Source: an uncultured Clostridia bacterium (GTDB lineage Bacteria > Bacillota > Clostridia > Oscillospirales > Oscillospiraceae). From it: a DNA stretch of 14,001 bases. The stretch covers positions 1-14,001 of the forward strand of contig CANDEH010000062.1 in NCBI GenBank assembly GCA_947383645.1, read 5' to 3'. The stretch's first letter is position 1. Every line of letters begins with the position of its first letter. The position numbers were made by a program, and so were the translations under genes. This document shows positions 6,120-12,053 of this stretch, piece by piece. Under the pieces are notes generated by a model. The model was not told the DNA's origin. It saw nothing but the letters and a program-made list of their open reading frames with translations, and made no database searches.

Positions 6120-6872
6120 TTATCGGCCGGGTATGGGGGGCTGGTGCCGGAGCATGACCTTCCCCAGACACACCACGGTCCGACCCCCTGTGCGGGGGAG
6201 AACCACGTCGGCGGCGGCGCGGCGACGGTTCACCGAGTAGAGGTACACCATCCCCAGACCGTCCCGGTAGTACTGCTTACAGAGCATGTCCCCATCCACA
6301 CAGAAGATGCCCACATCCCCGTTGCCCAGGGCCTCCCGGTTCACGTAGGCCACCGCTCCGTCGGAGAGGTAGGGCTCCATGGAGTCCCCCTGGAGCCGGA
6401 CGGCAAACAGCGCACCCCGAGGCACCTCCTCCGTTACCGGAATCATGTCGTAGTCCTCGCCGAACACCGGAGCGGCGTAGCCTGCGGCGGCAGGGGATCG
6501 GTAGAGCGGGATCTCCGGAGTAGTCTCCGGCATGGTAATCAGACTCTCCATGTCCTCCTGGTAGCCGCACAGAGCCTCCAGCACCGTATCCACCGCCTGC
6601 CGCCCGGATACGGTCAGCTGGCGGTACCGCTCCAAAAAGCCCCGCTCATGACCGGTGAGGGCAAAGTCGGCGGCAAAGTAGTCCTGGTAGAGGTAGTTTG
6701 GATCCACTTGCAGGACATGGAGCAGCCGGGGCAGCAGGTCGCTGCGCACCGTGTTCTGGTCCGTCTCGTAGTTGCCGATGGCCGAGGCGCTGACCCCAAG
6801 GCGCTCCGCCAGCTCCGCCCGGCTTAGTCCCAGGTCCATTCGCCGCTGACGCAGACGCTGTCCAAAGCTCAT
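6120..6872 (-). CDS. XRE-HTH / S24 peptidase repressor (LexA/CI/HdiR-like)
   Basis: A 250-residue regulator. Residues 4-60 form a Cro/CI-type helix-turn-helix (SRAELAERLGVSASAIGNYE). Residues 121-245 form a LexA-like S24 domain: a probable self-cleavage site AAAG (128-131), catalytic Ser164 in GDSMEP and Lys199 in DGDMLCKQYY, with Ser-Lys spacing close to LexA. This predicts a repressor inactivated by RecA-stimulated or stress-induced self-cleavage. GAGGAGA upstream supports ATG 6872. The open frame continues upstream to 6989, but that extension crosses the operator region and lacks family similarity. It is probably autoregulated through the AGAA-centred site array upstream. It differs from true LexA, whose N-terminus is a winged helix. 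No phage genes surround it, so a chromosomal HdiR-like stress regulator or a prophage relic are both possible. Confidence 0.9.
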   Translation of the reverse strand: MSFGQRLRQRRMDLGLSRAELAERLGVSASAIGNYETDQNTVRSDLLPRLLHVLQVDPNYLYQDYFAADFALTGHERGFLERYRQLTVSGRQAVDTVLEALCGYQEDMESLITMPETTPEIPLYRSPAAAGYAAPVFGEDYDMIPVTEEVPRGALFAVRLQGDSMEPYLSDGAVAYVNREALGNGDVGIFCVDGDMLCKQYYRDGLGMVYLYSVNRRRAAADVVLPRTGGRTVVCLGKVMLRHQPPIPGR

Positions 6873-6917
6873 CCCGATTCTCCTCTCTCCCCGCCGGGGA
6901 CGTACCTCAAATGAAAA

Positions 6918-7026
6918 TGGCAGAATAAATTGTGACACTTTAATATATTTACAGAAATTCTGTAGATATATATTGACATGGCAGAACATATGTGCTATTA
7001 TCTCTTTCGGTAGAACGCATGTTTTG
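6918..7026. promoter_or_regulatory. Phased operator array upstream of the S24 repressor
   Basis: Four related sites share an AGAA core starting at 6922, 6953, 6983 and 7012 (steps 31, 30, 29 bp). The local sequences are TGGCAGAATAAATT, TTACAGAAATTCTGTA, TGGCAGAACATATGTGCT and CGGTAGAACGCATGTTTT. The second is a perfect odd palindrome, TACAGAAATTCTGTA (6950-6964). The third and fourth fit the GAAC-N4-GTTC/T pattern of Gram-positive LexA boxes with one or no mismatch. Three-turn spacing puts them on one DNA face. Binding by the adjacent repressor or by LexA is inferred. Confidence 0.6.
6973..7001 (+). promoter_or_regulatory. Rightward consensus promoter with no evident gene
   Basis: TTGACA (6973-6978), a 17-bp spacer, then TATTAT (6996-7001). 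The third operator-like site (6983-6996) fills the spacer, so a repressor bound there should block it. Downstream, 7008-7223 holds no open frame that I can support with a ribosome site. The rest of the gene-free stretch 6873-7223 contains only this array and the tRNA terminator. The product may be a small RNA or a lost gene. Confidence 0.65.
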
Positions 7027-7186
7027 TTTTCGGACTCCCTCTATCCCTGCCGGGGACAGGCTGTCGCGCAGGCGGTCTTTCCCTCTGGGCGGGGATGTGT
7101 CAAGAGAGTGGGACAGGCCGGGGAGGGGAGCTGCGGGGGACATGCTGTGCGGAGGAGAAACCGTCCTGCCAGCCTGCCGATATGTG

Positions 7187-7222
7187 AAAAAAGCCGGAGC
7201 AAGCGCAACCGCTTGCTCCGGC
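7187..7222 (-). terminator. Terminator of the tRNA operon
   Basis: Arms 7210-7222 and 7193-7205 form a perfect 13-bp stem (GCCGGAGCAAGCG and complement) with a 4-base loop. On the minus strand it is followed by T6 (7192-7187), directly after tRNA-Tyr. Confidence 0.95.
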
Positions 7223-7223
7223 C

Positions 7224-7308
7224 TGGTGGGAGCGGGTGGATTCGAACCACCGAAGTCGTCGACAACAGATTTACAGTCTGCCCCCTTTGGCCACTCGGGA
7301 ACGCTCCC
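7224..7308 (-). tRNA. tRNA-Tyr (anticodon GTA)
   Basis: The 85-base gene includes an encoded CCA. The acceptor stem GGGAGCG/CGCTCCC closes perfectly, the anticodon arm reads GACTGTAAATC, there is a long variable arm as in bacterial type II tRNA-Tyr, and the T arm is GGTGGTTCGAATCCACC. It is the second gene of a two-tRNA unit. Confidence 0.97.
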
Positions 7309-7359
7309 ATGTAGGTCCCACCAAAAGGTCTCCCATTGCCTGCTCGCTGCTGAAACGGG

Positions 7360-7435
7360 TGGAGCTGGTAGACGGACTCGAACCCCCGACCTGCTGATTA
7401 CAAATCAGCTGCTCTACCAACTGAGCTATACCAGC
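7360..7435 (-). tRNA. tRNA-Thr (anticodon TGT)
   Basis: The 76-base gene includes an encoded CCA. The acceptor stem is GCTGGTA/TACCAGC, the D arm GCTCAGTTGGTAGAGC, and the anticodon loop TTTGTAA gives TGT. The T stem GGGGG/CCGTC has a G-G mismatch and a G-T wobble, a mild oddity. It precedes tRNA-Tyr by a 51-base spacer with no gene. Confidence 0.97.
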
Positions 7436-7454
7436 ACGATTAGCAACGACCATT

Positions 7455-7483
7455 ATAATACCAGACGGGGAGGTGATTGTCAA
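7455..7483 (-). promoter_or_regulatory. Promoter of the tRNA-Thr/tRNA-Tyr operon
   Basis: On the minus strand TTGACA (7483-7478), a 17-bp spacer, then TATTAT (7460-7455), about 20 bases before tRNA-Thr. A second TTGACA lies seven bases further upstream. Confidence 0.88.
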
Positions 7484-7528
7484 CTGTCAATTTGCTGTTT
7501 TTGCAGCTTTTTTTGAGGAGGGGTAGCG

Positions 7529-7732
7529 ATGAAGAGAGCGGCGAAGCGTCAGACGGATCCCCAGCGGCTGCGGCCGGGGGCCTGCTGCACCATCTGCGGC
7601 GGGGCGCTGTATCCGGGGGATCGGTACTGGCAGGTGAACGGGGTGCGCAGCTGTGAGAGCTGTCTGGCGGAACTGGCCAGAGCGGAGTTTGCCGGGCATG
7701 CGGTGATCTGCGGAGAGGGGGAGAGGCTGTGA
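7529..7732 (+). CDS. Small CxxC-CxxC (zinc-ribbon-like) protein
   Basis: A 67-residue protein of unknown function. Two Cys pairs, Cys20-x-x-Cys23 and Cys42-x-x-Cys45, separated by 18 residues containing GALYPGDRYWQVNG, look like a small zinc-binding treble-clef or ribbon. The N-terminus is basic. GAGGAGG seven bases upstream supports the ATG. Its stop overlaps the GTG start of the next gene (GTGA), so translation is coupled. The three small genes 7529-8251 recall conserved trios in clostridial genomes that end with a sigma-70 region-4-like protein. No function is known to me. Confidence 0.75.
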   Translation: MKRAAKRQTDPQRLRPGACCTICGGALYPGDRYWQVNGVRSCESCLAELARAEFAGHAVICGEGERL

Positions 7733-8076
7733 CGCTGCTGGAGATGGCGGCGGAGTACCGGGACAACCTTGCGGTGCTCCGGGAGCGGAGGGATCTGCTG
7801 CGGGCGGAGCTGAAGACCTGCGCCGATCCGGCGGACCGGCAGCAGCTGGAGCGGCGTGTTCGGGATCTGAACCTGCTCTACCGGGAGGGGCGGGAGGTGG
7901 CCCTGACCATGGAGCGATACTACGAGAGGGGGAGACGAAATGGGCGCATACCGTGCGGTGAAGCGGGCACGGACCTACCGGGACAACGAATTTGTCGGCG
8001 ATCTCGCCGTGTGGAACCGGGAGCACAGCGGGGACAACAGCGAACAGATGGAGCGCCTGCGCCGGAACCTGCGTAA
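7729..8076 (+). CDS. Small coiled-coil protein, C-terminus overlapping next gene
   Basis: 115 residues as it stands, GTG start overlapping the previous stop (GTGA). Residues 1-65 are heptad-rich and charged, probably helical (LAVLRERRDLLRAELK, RQQLERRVRDLN), followed by TMERYYERGRRNGRIP. I recall this type of ending just before the stop in related small proteins. From about residue 71 the frame runs inside the next gene for 137 bases and becomes Arg/Gly/Pro-rich, as expected for an off-frame reading, so the stop was probably lost or there is a frameshift in the G5 run at 7928-7932. Removing one G there would join this frame to the next gene. Function unknown. Confidence 0.6.
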   Translation: MTLLEMAAEYRDNLAVLRERRDLLRAELKTCADPADRQQLERRVRDLNLLYREGREVALTMERYYERGRRNGRIPCGEAGTDLPGQRICRRSRRVEPGAQRGQQRTDGAPAPEPA

Positions 8077-8251
8077 GGCCCGCAGGCAGGAGCTGACGGC
8101 CCGGCAGCAGCAGATGATGGAGCTCTATTACGACCAAGGCGAGACCATGACCAAAATCGCCCTCCAGCTTCACGTCAACAAGTCCACAGTATCCCGAACG
8201 CTGGCCAGAGGGCGGGCCAGACTGAAAAAATGCTTGAAATACAGTTTCTAA
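7940..8251 (+). CDS. Small sigma-70 region-4-like HTH protein
   Basis: A 103-residue DNA-binding protein. Residues 52-97 match sigma-70 region 4: LTARQQQMMELYYDQGETMTKIALQL leads into the recognition helix VNKSTVSRTLARGRARLKKCL. The first 50 residues are basic and not recognised. No region 2 is present, so it cannot act as a complete sigma factor. It may be a region-4-only regulator working with a partner. GGGGGAG six bases upstream supports the ATG, although it lies inside the previous gene. The 312-base frame ends just before a strong terminator. It belongs to the coupled small-gene trio starting at 7529. Confidence 0.8.
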   Translation: MGAYRAVKRARTYRDNEFVGDLAVWNREHSGDNSEQMERLRRNLRKARRQELTARQQQMMELYYDQGETMTKIALQLHVNKSTVSRTLARGRARLKKCLKYSF

Positions 8252-8262
8252 TCTGTTAGACT

Positions 8263-8313
8263 GTCCGGTAGCCGTCAGCAGCGTCTGGCGGCTGCCGGAC
8301 ACCTTTATTTTTT
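8263..8313 (+). terminator. Terminator after the small-gene trio
   Basis: A 16-bp imperfect stem (GTCCGG.. at 8263 to ..CCGGAC at 8300, loop CAGCGT) is followed by ACCTTTATTTTTT. It leaves only 34 bases to the next start codon, so the next gene's promoter must overlap it or depend on read-through. Confidence 0.88.
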
Positions 8314-8347
8314 GGAAAAAAACCGCATTCGACAGGGGGATTTGTCT

Positions 8348-9229
8348 ATGTTTCAGCATACCATTCAAAACCGCTGGGGCCGCCTGCTCCTGGGTGTGGC
8401 GGGGAGCTTTCTCTACGCCTTCGCCGTGAACATCTTTGTGGTGCCCATGGGGCTCTATACCGGGGGACTTCTGGGTGTGGCGCAGCTGCTGCGCACGCTG
8501 GTCTACCAGCAGCTGGGCATTGTGGGTGGCTACGACTTCTCCGGTATCCTCTACTTTCTGATGAACGTGCCCATCTTTCTCTACGCCTACCGCAGCCTGG
8601 GGAAGAACTTCCTCATCAGCAGCCTCACCTGCACCGCCACCAGTACCCTCTTCCTCAGCCTGATCCCCGCCCTGCCCGAACCGGTGGTGGGGGACATCCT
8701 CTCCAACTGCCTGGTGGGGGGCATCCTCACGGGGGTGGGCTGCGGCTTCATGCTCACCTGCGGGTGCAGCAGCGGCGGGCTGGACATCGTGGGGCTGTGC
8801 CTGGAGAAGAAGGGCAGCCGCTTCACCATCGGCCGGTTCAACATCATCTTCAATGCTGCGCTCTACGGCCTGTGCGGGCTGCTGTTCAGCGTGTCCACCA
8901 TGATCTACTCCATCATCTACACGGTGTTCTCCTCGGTGATGCTGGATAAGTTCCATCAGCAGAGCATCAACGTCCAGGTGCTGATCTTCACCAAGGACAA
9001 GCAGGCGGAGCTGGCGGACTATATCATCAAGGACCTCAGCCGGGGCGTCACCTACTGGACCGGCGAGGGGGCCTACACCCACCAGCCGGTGCAGGTGCTG
9101 TGCACGTGTTTGAGCAAGTATGAGATCAACGAGCTGCGGGACGTGATTTTGAAGATCGACCCCCACGCCTTTATCACCACCCAGGAGGGGGTCAAGGTTA
9201 TGGGGTACTTCCCCAAGCGGCTGGGGTGA
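8348..9229 (+). CDS. YitT family membrane protein (DUF161/DUF2179)
   Basis: A 293-residue protein with about five hydrophobic membrane segments (residues 12-200), including the family pattern GLYTGGLLGVAQ near 35-46 and CGCSSGGLDIVG near 138-149. A soluble C-terminal DUF2179-type domain follows (about 207-290) with VLIFTKD, LSRGVTYWTGEGAY and FITTQEGVKVMGYF. Biochemical function of the family is unknown; a transport role is often proposed. AGGGGG eight bases upstream fixes ATG 8348; the TTG at 8312 that would lengthen it by 12 codons lies in the terminator and is rejected. It seems monocistronic. The likely 3' hairpin starts at 9242. Confidence 0.92.
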   Translation: MFQHTIQNRWGRLLLGVAGSFLYAFAVNIFVVPMGLYTGGLLGVAQLLRTLVYQQLGIVGGYDFSGILYFLMNVPIFLYAYRSLGKNFLISSLTCTATSTLFLSLIPALPEPVVGDILSNCLVGGILTGVGCGFMLTCGCSSGGLDIVGLCLEKKGSRFTIGRFNIIFNAALYGLCGLLFSVSTMIYSIIYTVFSSVMLDKFHQQSINVQVLIFTKDKQAELADYIIKDLSRGVTYWTGEGAYTHQPVQVLCTCLSKYEINELRDVILKIDPHAFITTQEGVKVMGYFPKRLG

Positions 9230-9241
9230 GCGAAAAGACAA

Positions 9242-9388
9242 GAGGACCGGTCCCTTTGGACCGGTCCTCAGCTTGTCGAAAAACCGGTAGGTTTTTCGAC
9301 AAGCTGAGGTAAATTTCGGCCGCAGGCCGAAATTTGTCGCCGCAGTGGGTTGATTGCACGCGAAAGGAACCCCTCTTGGGTTCCTTTC
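9242..9388. repeat. Cluster of four perfect hairpins
   Basis: There are four perfect inverted repeats in 147 bases: 9242-9253/9258-9269 (GAGGACCGGTCC), 9266-9285/9290-9309 (20 bp with TTGTCGAAAAACC), 9311-9321/9325-9335 (AAATTTCGGCC) and 9362-9372/9378-9388 (GAAAGGAACCC). The first two share CCTC at 9266-9269. The first may end the YitT transcript, though no U tract follows. The rest look like a REP-type repeat block. This is the left part of the gene-free stretch 9230-9824. Confidence 0.7.
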
Positions 9389-9440
9389 ACACTACCCTCC
9401 TTACCGCCGACGATGCTCTACCGACTTTTTTGACAGTCTG

Positions 9441-9466
9441 AGACCGCCCCGGATGGGGCGGTCTTT
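9441..9466 (+). terminator. Rho-independent terminator
   Basis: AGACCGCCCC (9441-9450) pairs perfectly with 9455-9464 around GGAT and runs into TTTTCC. It is the fifth hairpin after the YitT gene and insulates the following region. Confidence 0.8.
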
Positions 9467-9488
9467 TCCTGTTCCGATTCTTCTCTCA

Positions 9489-9697
9489 TATAGTCGAATA
9501 ACTTGAGAAGGGGCAAAAAGAAGGCGGGAGAAAAAGGTGTGCAGCGAGGTGCAGGGCGCAGGCGGGCTTGACGGTCGCCAGGGACGGCTGCCTGGCCTCC
9601 GCCGTCTTACGGATGGGGCGTGCCCCTTGCGGCTACAACGAAGCTGTGCGCTATTTTCTTCCCCGCTCTTTGTTGCTTATCATGTTATTCGACTATA
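9489..9697. repeat. 209-bp MITE-like element with 14-bp perfect terminal inverted repeats
   Basis: TATAGTCGAATAAC at 9489-9502 is the exact complement of 9684-9697, and 6 of the next 8 inner bases also match. The interior has no credible gene but contains short inverted repeats (GGGGC/GCCCC near 9615, CCAGG/CCTGG near 9580). The outer TATA is itself symmetrical and may include a TA or TATA target duplication. The right end stops 29 bases before the MerR-type promoter of the next operon. Confidence 0.65.
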
Positions 9698-9725
9698 AAA
9701 TCCCGACCGAAATGGAGAAAATCTC

Positions 9726-9756
9726 TTGACATGGAGTGCACTCCAAGGTGTAGAAT
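9726..9756 (+). promoter_or_regulatory. MerR-type promoter/operator of the DUF362-AKR-MerR operon
   Basis: TTGACA (9726-9731) and TAGAAT (9751-9756) are separated by 19 bp instead of the usual 17. The spacer holds a perfect 14-bp palindrome, TGGAGTGCACTCCA (9732-9745). An overlong spacer with a central palindrome is the hallmark of MerR-family promoters, in which the regulator untwists the DNA to activate. A MerR regulator is encoded as the last gene of the same unit (12054-12416), so positive autoregulation is strongly suggested. Confidence 0.88.
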
Positions 9757-9824
9757 GAAAATAATATCACCGCAGAGCCCATCAGGGGCGAAAAAACGGA
9801 ATTTTTGAATGGAGGAACCAATCT

Positions 9825-10706
9825 ATGGAAAAGGCAAAGGTCTATTTCACCAGGGAGATCACCCCCGAGAGCCTCGTCAGGATCTATGACGCTCTGGGCG
9901 TCACCTTACAGGGCAAAGTGGCGGTGAAGCTGTCCACCGGGGAGAAGGGGAACCACAACTTCCTTCAGCCCTCTTTGATCGCCGCGCTGGTAAAGAAGCT
10001 GGAGGGCACCATTGTGGAGTGCAACACCGCCTACGCCGGAGCCCGGGACACCAACGAGGCCCACCGGCAGCTGATGAAGGACCACGGCTTCACGGCTATC
10101 GCCCCCTGCGACCTGATGGACGAGGAGGGAGACATGGCCCTGCCCGTGGCCGGGGGCTTCCACCTGAAGGAGAACTTCGTGGGGAAGAACCTGCAAAACT
10201 ACAACTCCATGCTCATGCTCTCCCACTTCAAGGGCCATCCCATGGGGGGCCTGGGCGGGGCGCTGAAGAACATGTCCATCGGCGTGGCCAGCGGCCGGGG
10301 CAAGGCGTGGATCCACACCGCCGGTGCGGCGGACTCCGGCTTTGAGAACATCATGAACGCCGACCACGACTCCTTCCTCCGCTCCATGGCCGACGCGGAC
10401 CGCGCGGTAGTGGACTATATGGGCGCAAAGAACATCGTCTATATCAGCGTGGCCAACCGCCTCAGCGTGGACTGCGACTGCTGCGCCGTGGCGGCGGAGC
10501 CGGAGATGATGGACATCGGCATCTTCGCCTCTCTGGACCCGGTGGCCATCGATCAGGCCTGCGTGGACGCGGTGTACGCCTCCCCCGACCCTGGCAAGGC
10601 CGCCCTCATCGAGCGCATGGAGTCCCGCAACGGCTTTTTGACCATCGAATCCGCCGAAAAGCTGGGCCTGGGCAGCAGGGAGTACGAGATCGTCAGCCTC
10701 GACTGA
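9825..10706 (+). CDS. DUF362 domain-containing protein (putative iron-sulfur/redox protein)
   Basis: A 293-residue cytosolic protein. It shows the DUF362 core: MLMLSHFKGHPMGGLGGALKNMSIG (130-154) and SVDCDCCAVAAEP, with Cys217, Cys219 and Cys220, followed by DIGIFASLDPVAIDQA (230-245). The C-terminal two-cluster ferredoxin domain found in many DUF362 proteins is absent. The exact reaction of this family is not established to my knowledge; a redox or cofactor role is inferred from its Cys cluster and neighbours. GGAGG nine bases upstream of ATG 9825 sets the start. It is the first gene after the MerR-type promoter and is followed on the same strand by an Fe-S aldo/keto reductase-like protein, from which it is separated by 186 bases carrying a palindromic element. 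Confidence 0.88.
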   Translation: MEKAKVYFTREITPESLVRIYDALGVTLQGKVAVKLSTGEKGNHNFLQPSLIAALVKKLEGTIVECNTAYAGARDTNEAHRQLMKDHGFTAIAPCDLMDEEGDMALPVAGGFHLKENFVGKNLQNYNSMLMLSHFKGHPMGGLGGALKNMSIGVASGRGKAWIHTAGAADSGFENIMNADHDSFLRSMADADRAVVDYMGAKNIVYISVANRLSVDCDCCAVAAEPEMMDIGIFASLDPVAIDQACVDAVYASPDPGKAALIERMESRNGFLTIESAEKLGLGSREYEIVSLD

Positions 10707-10717
10707 GGCTGACGATC
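10688..10717 (+). repeat. Perfect hairpin spanning the DUF362 stop codon
   Basis: GATCGTCAGCCTC (10688-10700) is exactly complementary to 10705-10717, loop GACT. The left arm encodes the last residues of the protein and the stop lies at the loop edge. No U tract follows, so it may stabilise the mRNA 3' end or belong to the next repeat element. Confidence 0.75.
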
Positions 10718-10860
10718 AGATAGGAGTGAGGAGATAGGAGATATTTTTTGCGGTACGGAGAACCGCGGGAACAGTCCCAAAAGCCGCGCAGCGGCCAAAT
10801 TCAAATCCGCCGCCGCAGGCGGCGCCTCAACTCCTATCTCCTATCTTCTATCTCCTATCT
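10718..10860. repeat. 143-bp inverted-repeat element with 7-base tandem arms
   Basis: The right arm is four 7-base units (10833-10860: CCTATCT, CCTATCT, TCTATCT, CCTATCT). The left arm (10718-10743) is built from AGATAGG-type heptads and pairs with the right arm at 23 of 26 positions. The interior holds GCGGT/ACCGC, GCCGC/GCGGC and CCGCC/GGCGG hairpins. It is inserted between the first two genes of one operon. Confidence 0.75.
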
Positions 10861-10892
10861 AAACCGCAGAGTTACTATTAGAGGAGAAGACT

Positions 10893-12041
10893 ATGAACTA
10901 CCGACCATTAGGCCGTACCGCCCTCTCTGTCAGCGAGATCGGCATGGGGTGCGAGGGATTTTTGGACAAGAGCGCCGGCGAGGTTCGCGCCCTGGTGGAC
11001 GCTATGGAGCGCGCCGGCGTCAACTGTATCGACCTCTACAGCCCCAACCCGGACCTGCGCCGGAATCTGGGGGAGGCTTTGCGGGGGCGGCGGGAGAAGT
11101 TTGTCCTTCAGACACACCTGTGCAGCGTGTGGAAGGACGGGCAGTACAAGCGCACCCGGGACATGGAGGAGGTGAAAGCCGGCTTTGCCGAAGCCCTGCG
11201 CCTCCTCCAGACCGACCATGTGGAGATCGGCATGATCCACTACGCCGACGCTATGGAGGACTGGCGGGCCGTGGAGAGCGGCCCCATCCTGGCCTACGCC
11301 CGGGAGTTGAAGGCGGCGGGGACTATCGGGTGCATCGGCCTCTCCAGCCACAACCCGGAGGTGGCTTTGGCCGCCGTGGAGAGCGGGGCTGTCGATGTGC
11401 TGATGTTCAGCGTGAACCCCTGCTACGACCTCCAGCCTGCCGGGGAGGATGTGGAGGAGCTGTTTAAGGAGCAGAACTACCGGCAGGAGCTGGTGAATAT
11501 GGACTCCCAGCGGCAGGCCCTCTACGAGACCTGCCAGCGCCTGGGGGTGGGTATCACCGTGATGAAGGCCTTCGGCGGCGGGGACCTCCTCAGCGAGACC
11601 CTGTCCCCGGCGGGGAGGGCCCTGACCCCCTATCAGTGCCTCCACTACGCCCTGACTAGGCCGGCGGTGGCCTCCGTGATGTGCGGAGCCCGGACGCTGG
11701 AGGAGCTGGAGAACTGCATCGGCTATGAGGACGCGCCGGAGGAGGAGCGGGACTACGCCGCCGCCTTCGCCGCCCTGCCCCGGATCAGCTGGCGAGGCCA
11801 CTGCATGTACTGCGGCCACTGCGCCCCCTGCCCGGCGGGCATCAGCGTGGCGGAGGTGACCAAGTTTTTGAACCTCTCCCGGGCCCAGGGGAGCGTGCCG
11901 GAGACCGTCCGGGAGCACTACGCCCTCCTGCCCCACACCGCCTCGGAGTGCGTGGGCTGCGGCCAGTGCGAGGAGCGGTGCCCCTTCGGCGTGCCGGTAC
12001 GGGAGAATATGGACCGGGTGGCGGCGCTGTTCGGGAAGTAG
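10893..12041 (+). CDS. Aldo/keto reductase-like protein with C-terminal 4Fe-4S domain
   Basis: A 382-residue protein. Residues 1-290 follow an aldo/keto reductase barrel (MNYRPLGRTALSVSEIGMGC; GCIGLSSHNPE at 146-156; GVGITVMKAFGGGDLL at 218-233). Residues 300-370 carry two iron-sulfur motifs: Cys304-x2-Cys307-x2-Cys310-x2-Cys313-Pro and the canonical Cys353-x2-Cys356-x2-Cys359-x3-Cys363-Pro. The normal Asp-Tyr-Lys-His tetrad is incomplete. Asp47 and His116 are present, the Tyr expected five residues after Asp is Asn52, and the usual Lys position reads His75 in VLQTHL. A classical NADPH hydride mechanism is therefore doubtful; ferredoxin-linked electron transfer is likelier (inference). GAGGAG upstream fixes the ATG. 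It sits between the DUF362 gene and the MerR gene in one regulated unit. Confidence 0.9.
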   Translation: MNYRPLGRTALSVSEIGMGCEGFLDKSAGEVRALVDAMERAGVNCIDLYSPNPDLRRNLGEALRGRREKFVLQTHLCSVWKDGQYKRTRDMEEVKAGFAEALRLLQTDHVEIGMIHYADAMEDWRAVESGPILAYARELKAAGTIGCIGLSSHNPEVALAAVESGAVDVLMFSVNPCYDLQPAGEDVEELFKEQNYRQELVNMDSQRQALYETCQRLGVGITVMKAFGGGDLLSETLSPAGRALTPYQCLHYALTRPAVASVMCGARTLEELENCIGYEDAPEEERDYAAAFAALPRISWRGHCMYCGHCAPCPAGISVAEVTKFLNLSRAQGSVPETVREHYALLPHTASECVGCGQCEERCPFGVPVRENMDRVAALFGK

Positions 12042-12053
12042 AGGAGACGCGCC

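Noticed and set aside
4084..6171. A 695-codon minus-strand open frame opposite the collagen-like and glycosyltransferase genes
   Set aside because: It is the antisense of GC-rich GXY repeats and a well-supported GT2 gene; its Gly/Pro/Ala runs mirror the repeats, and it has no domain or ribosome site.
6992..7516. A plus-strand open frame crossing the region downstream of the orphan promoter and both tRNAs
   Set aside because: It reads antisense through two tRNA genes and a terminator, has no ribosome site, and its later residues are just translated tRNA complement.
7487..9241. A 584-codon minus-strand open frame opposite the small-gene trio and YitT gene
   Set aside because: It is a low-complexity His/Gln/Pro-rich shadow of coding frames with strong family matches on the plus strand.
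9620..9808. A 62-codon open frame in the intergenic region before the DUF362 gene
   Set aside because: It runs from the MITE-like element into the MerR-type promoter and lacks a Shine-Dalgarno.
10718..10860. Heptad tandem repeats as a CRISPR or plasmid iteron origin
   Set aside because: The units are only 7 bases and arranged as an inverted pair, with no spacers and no replication gene nearby.
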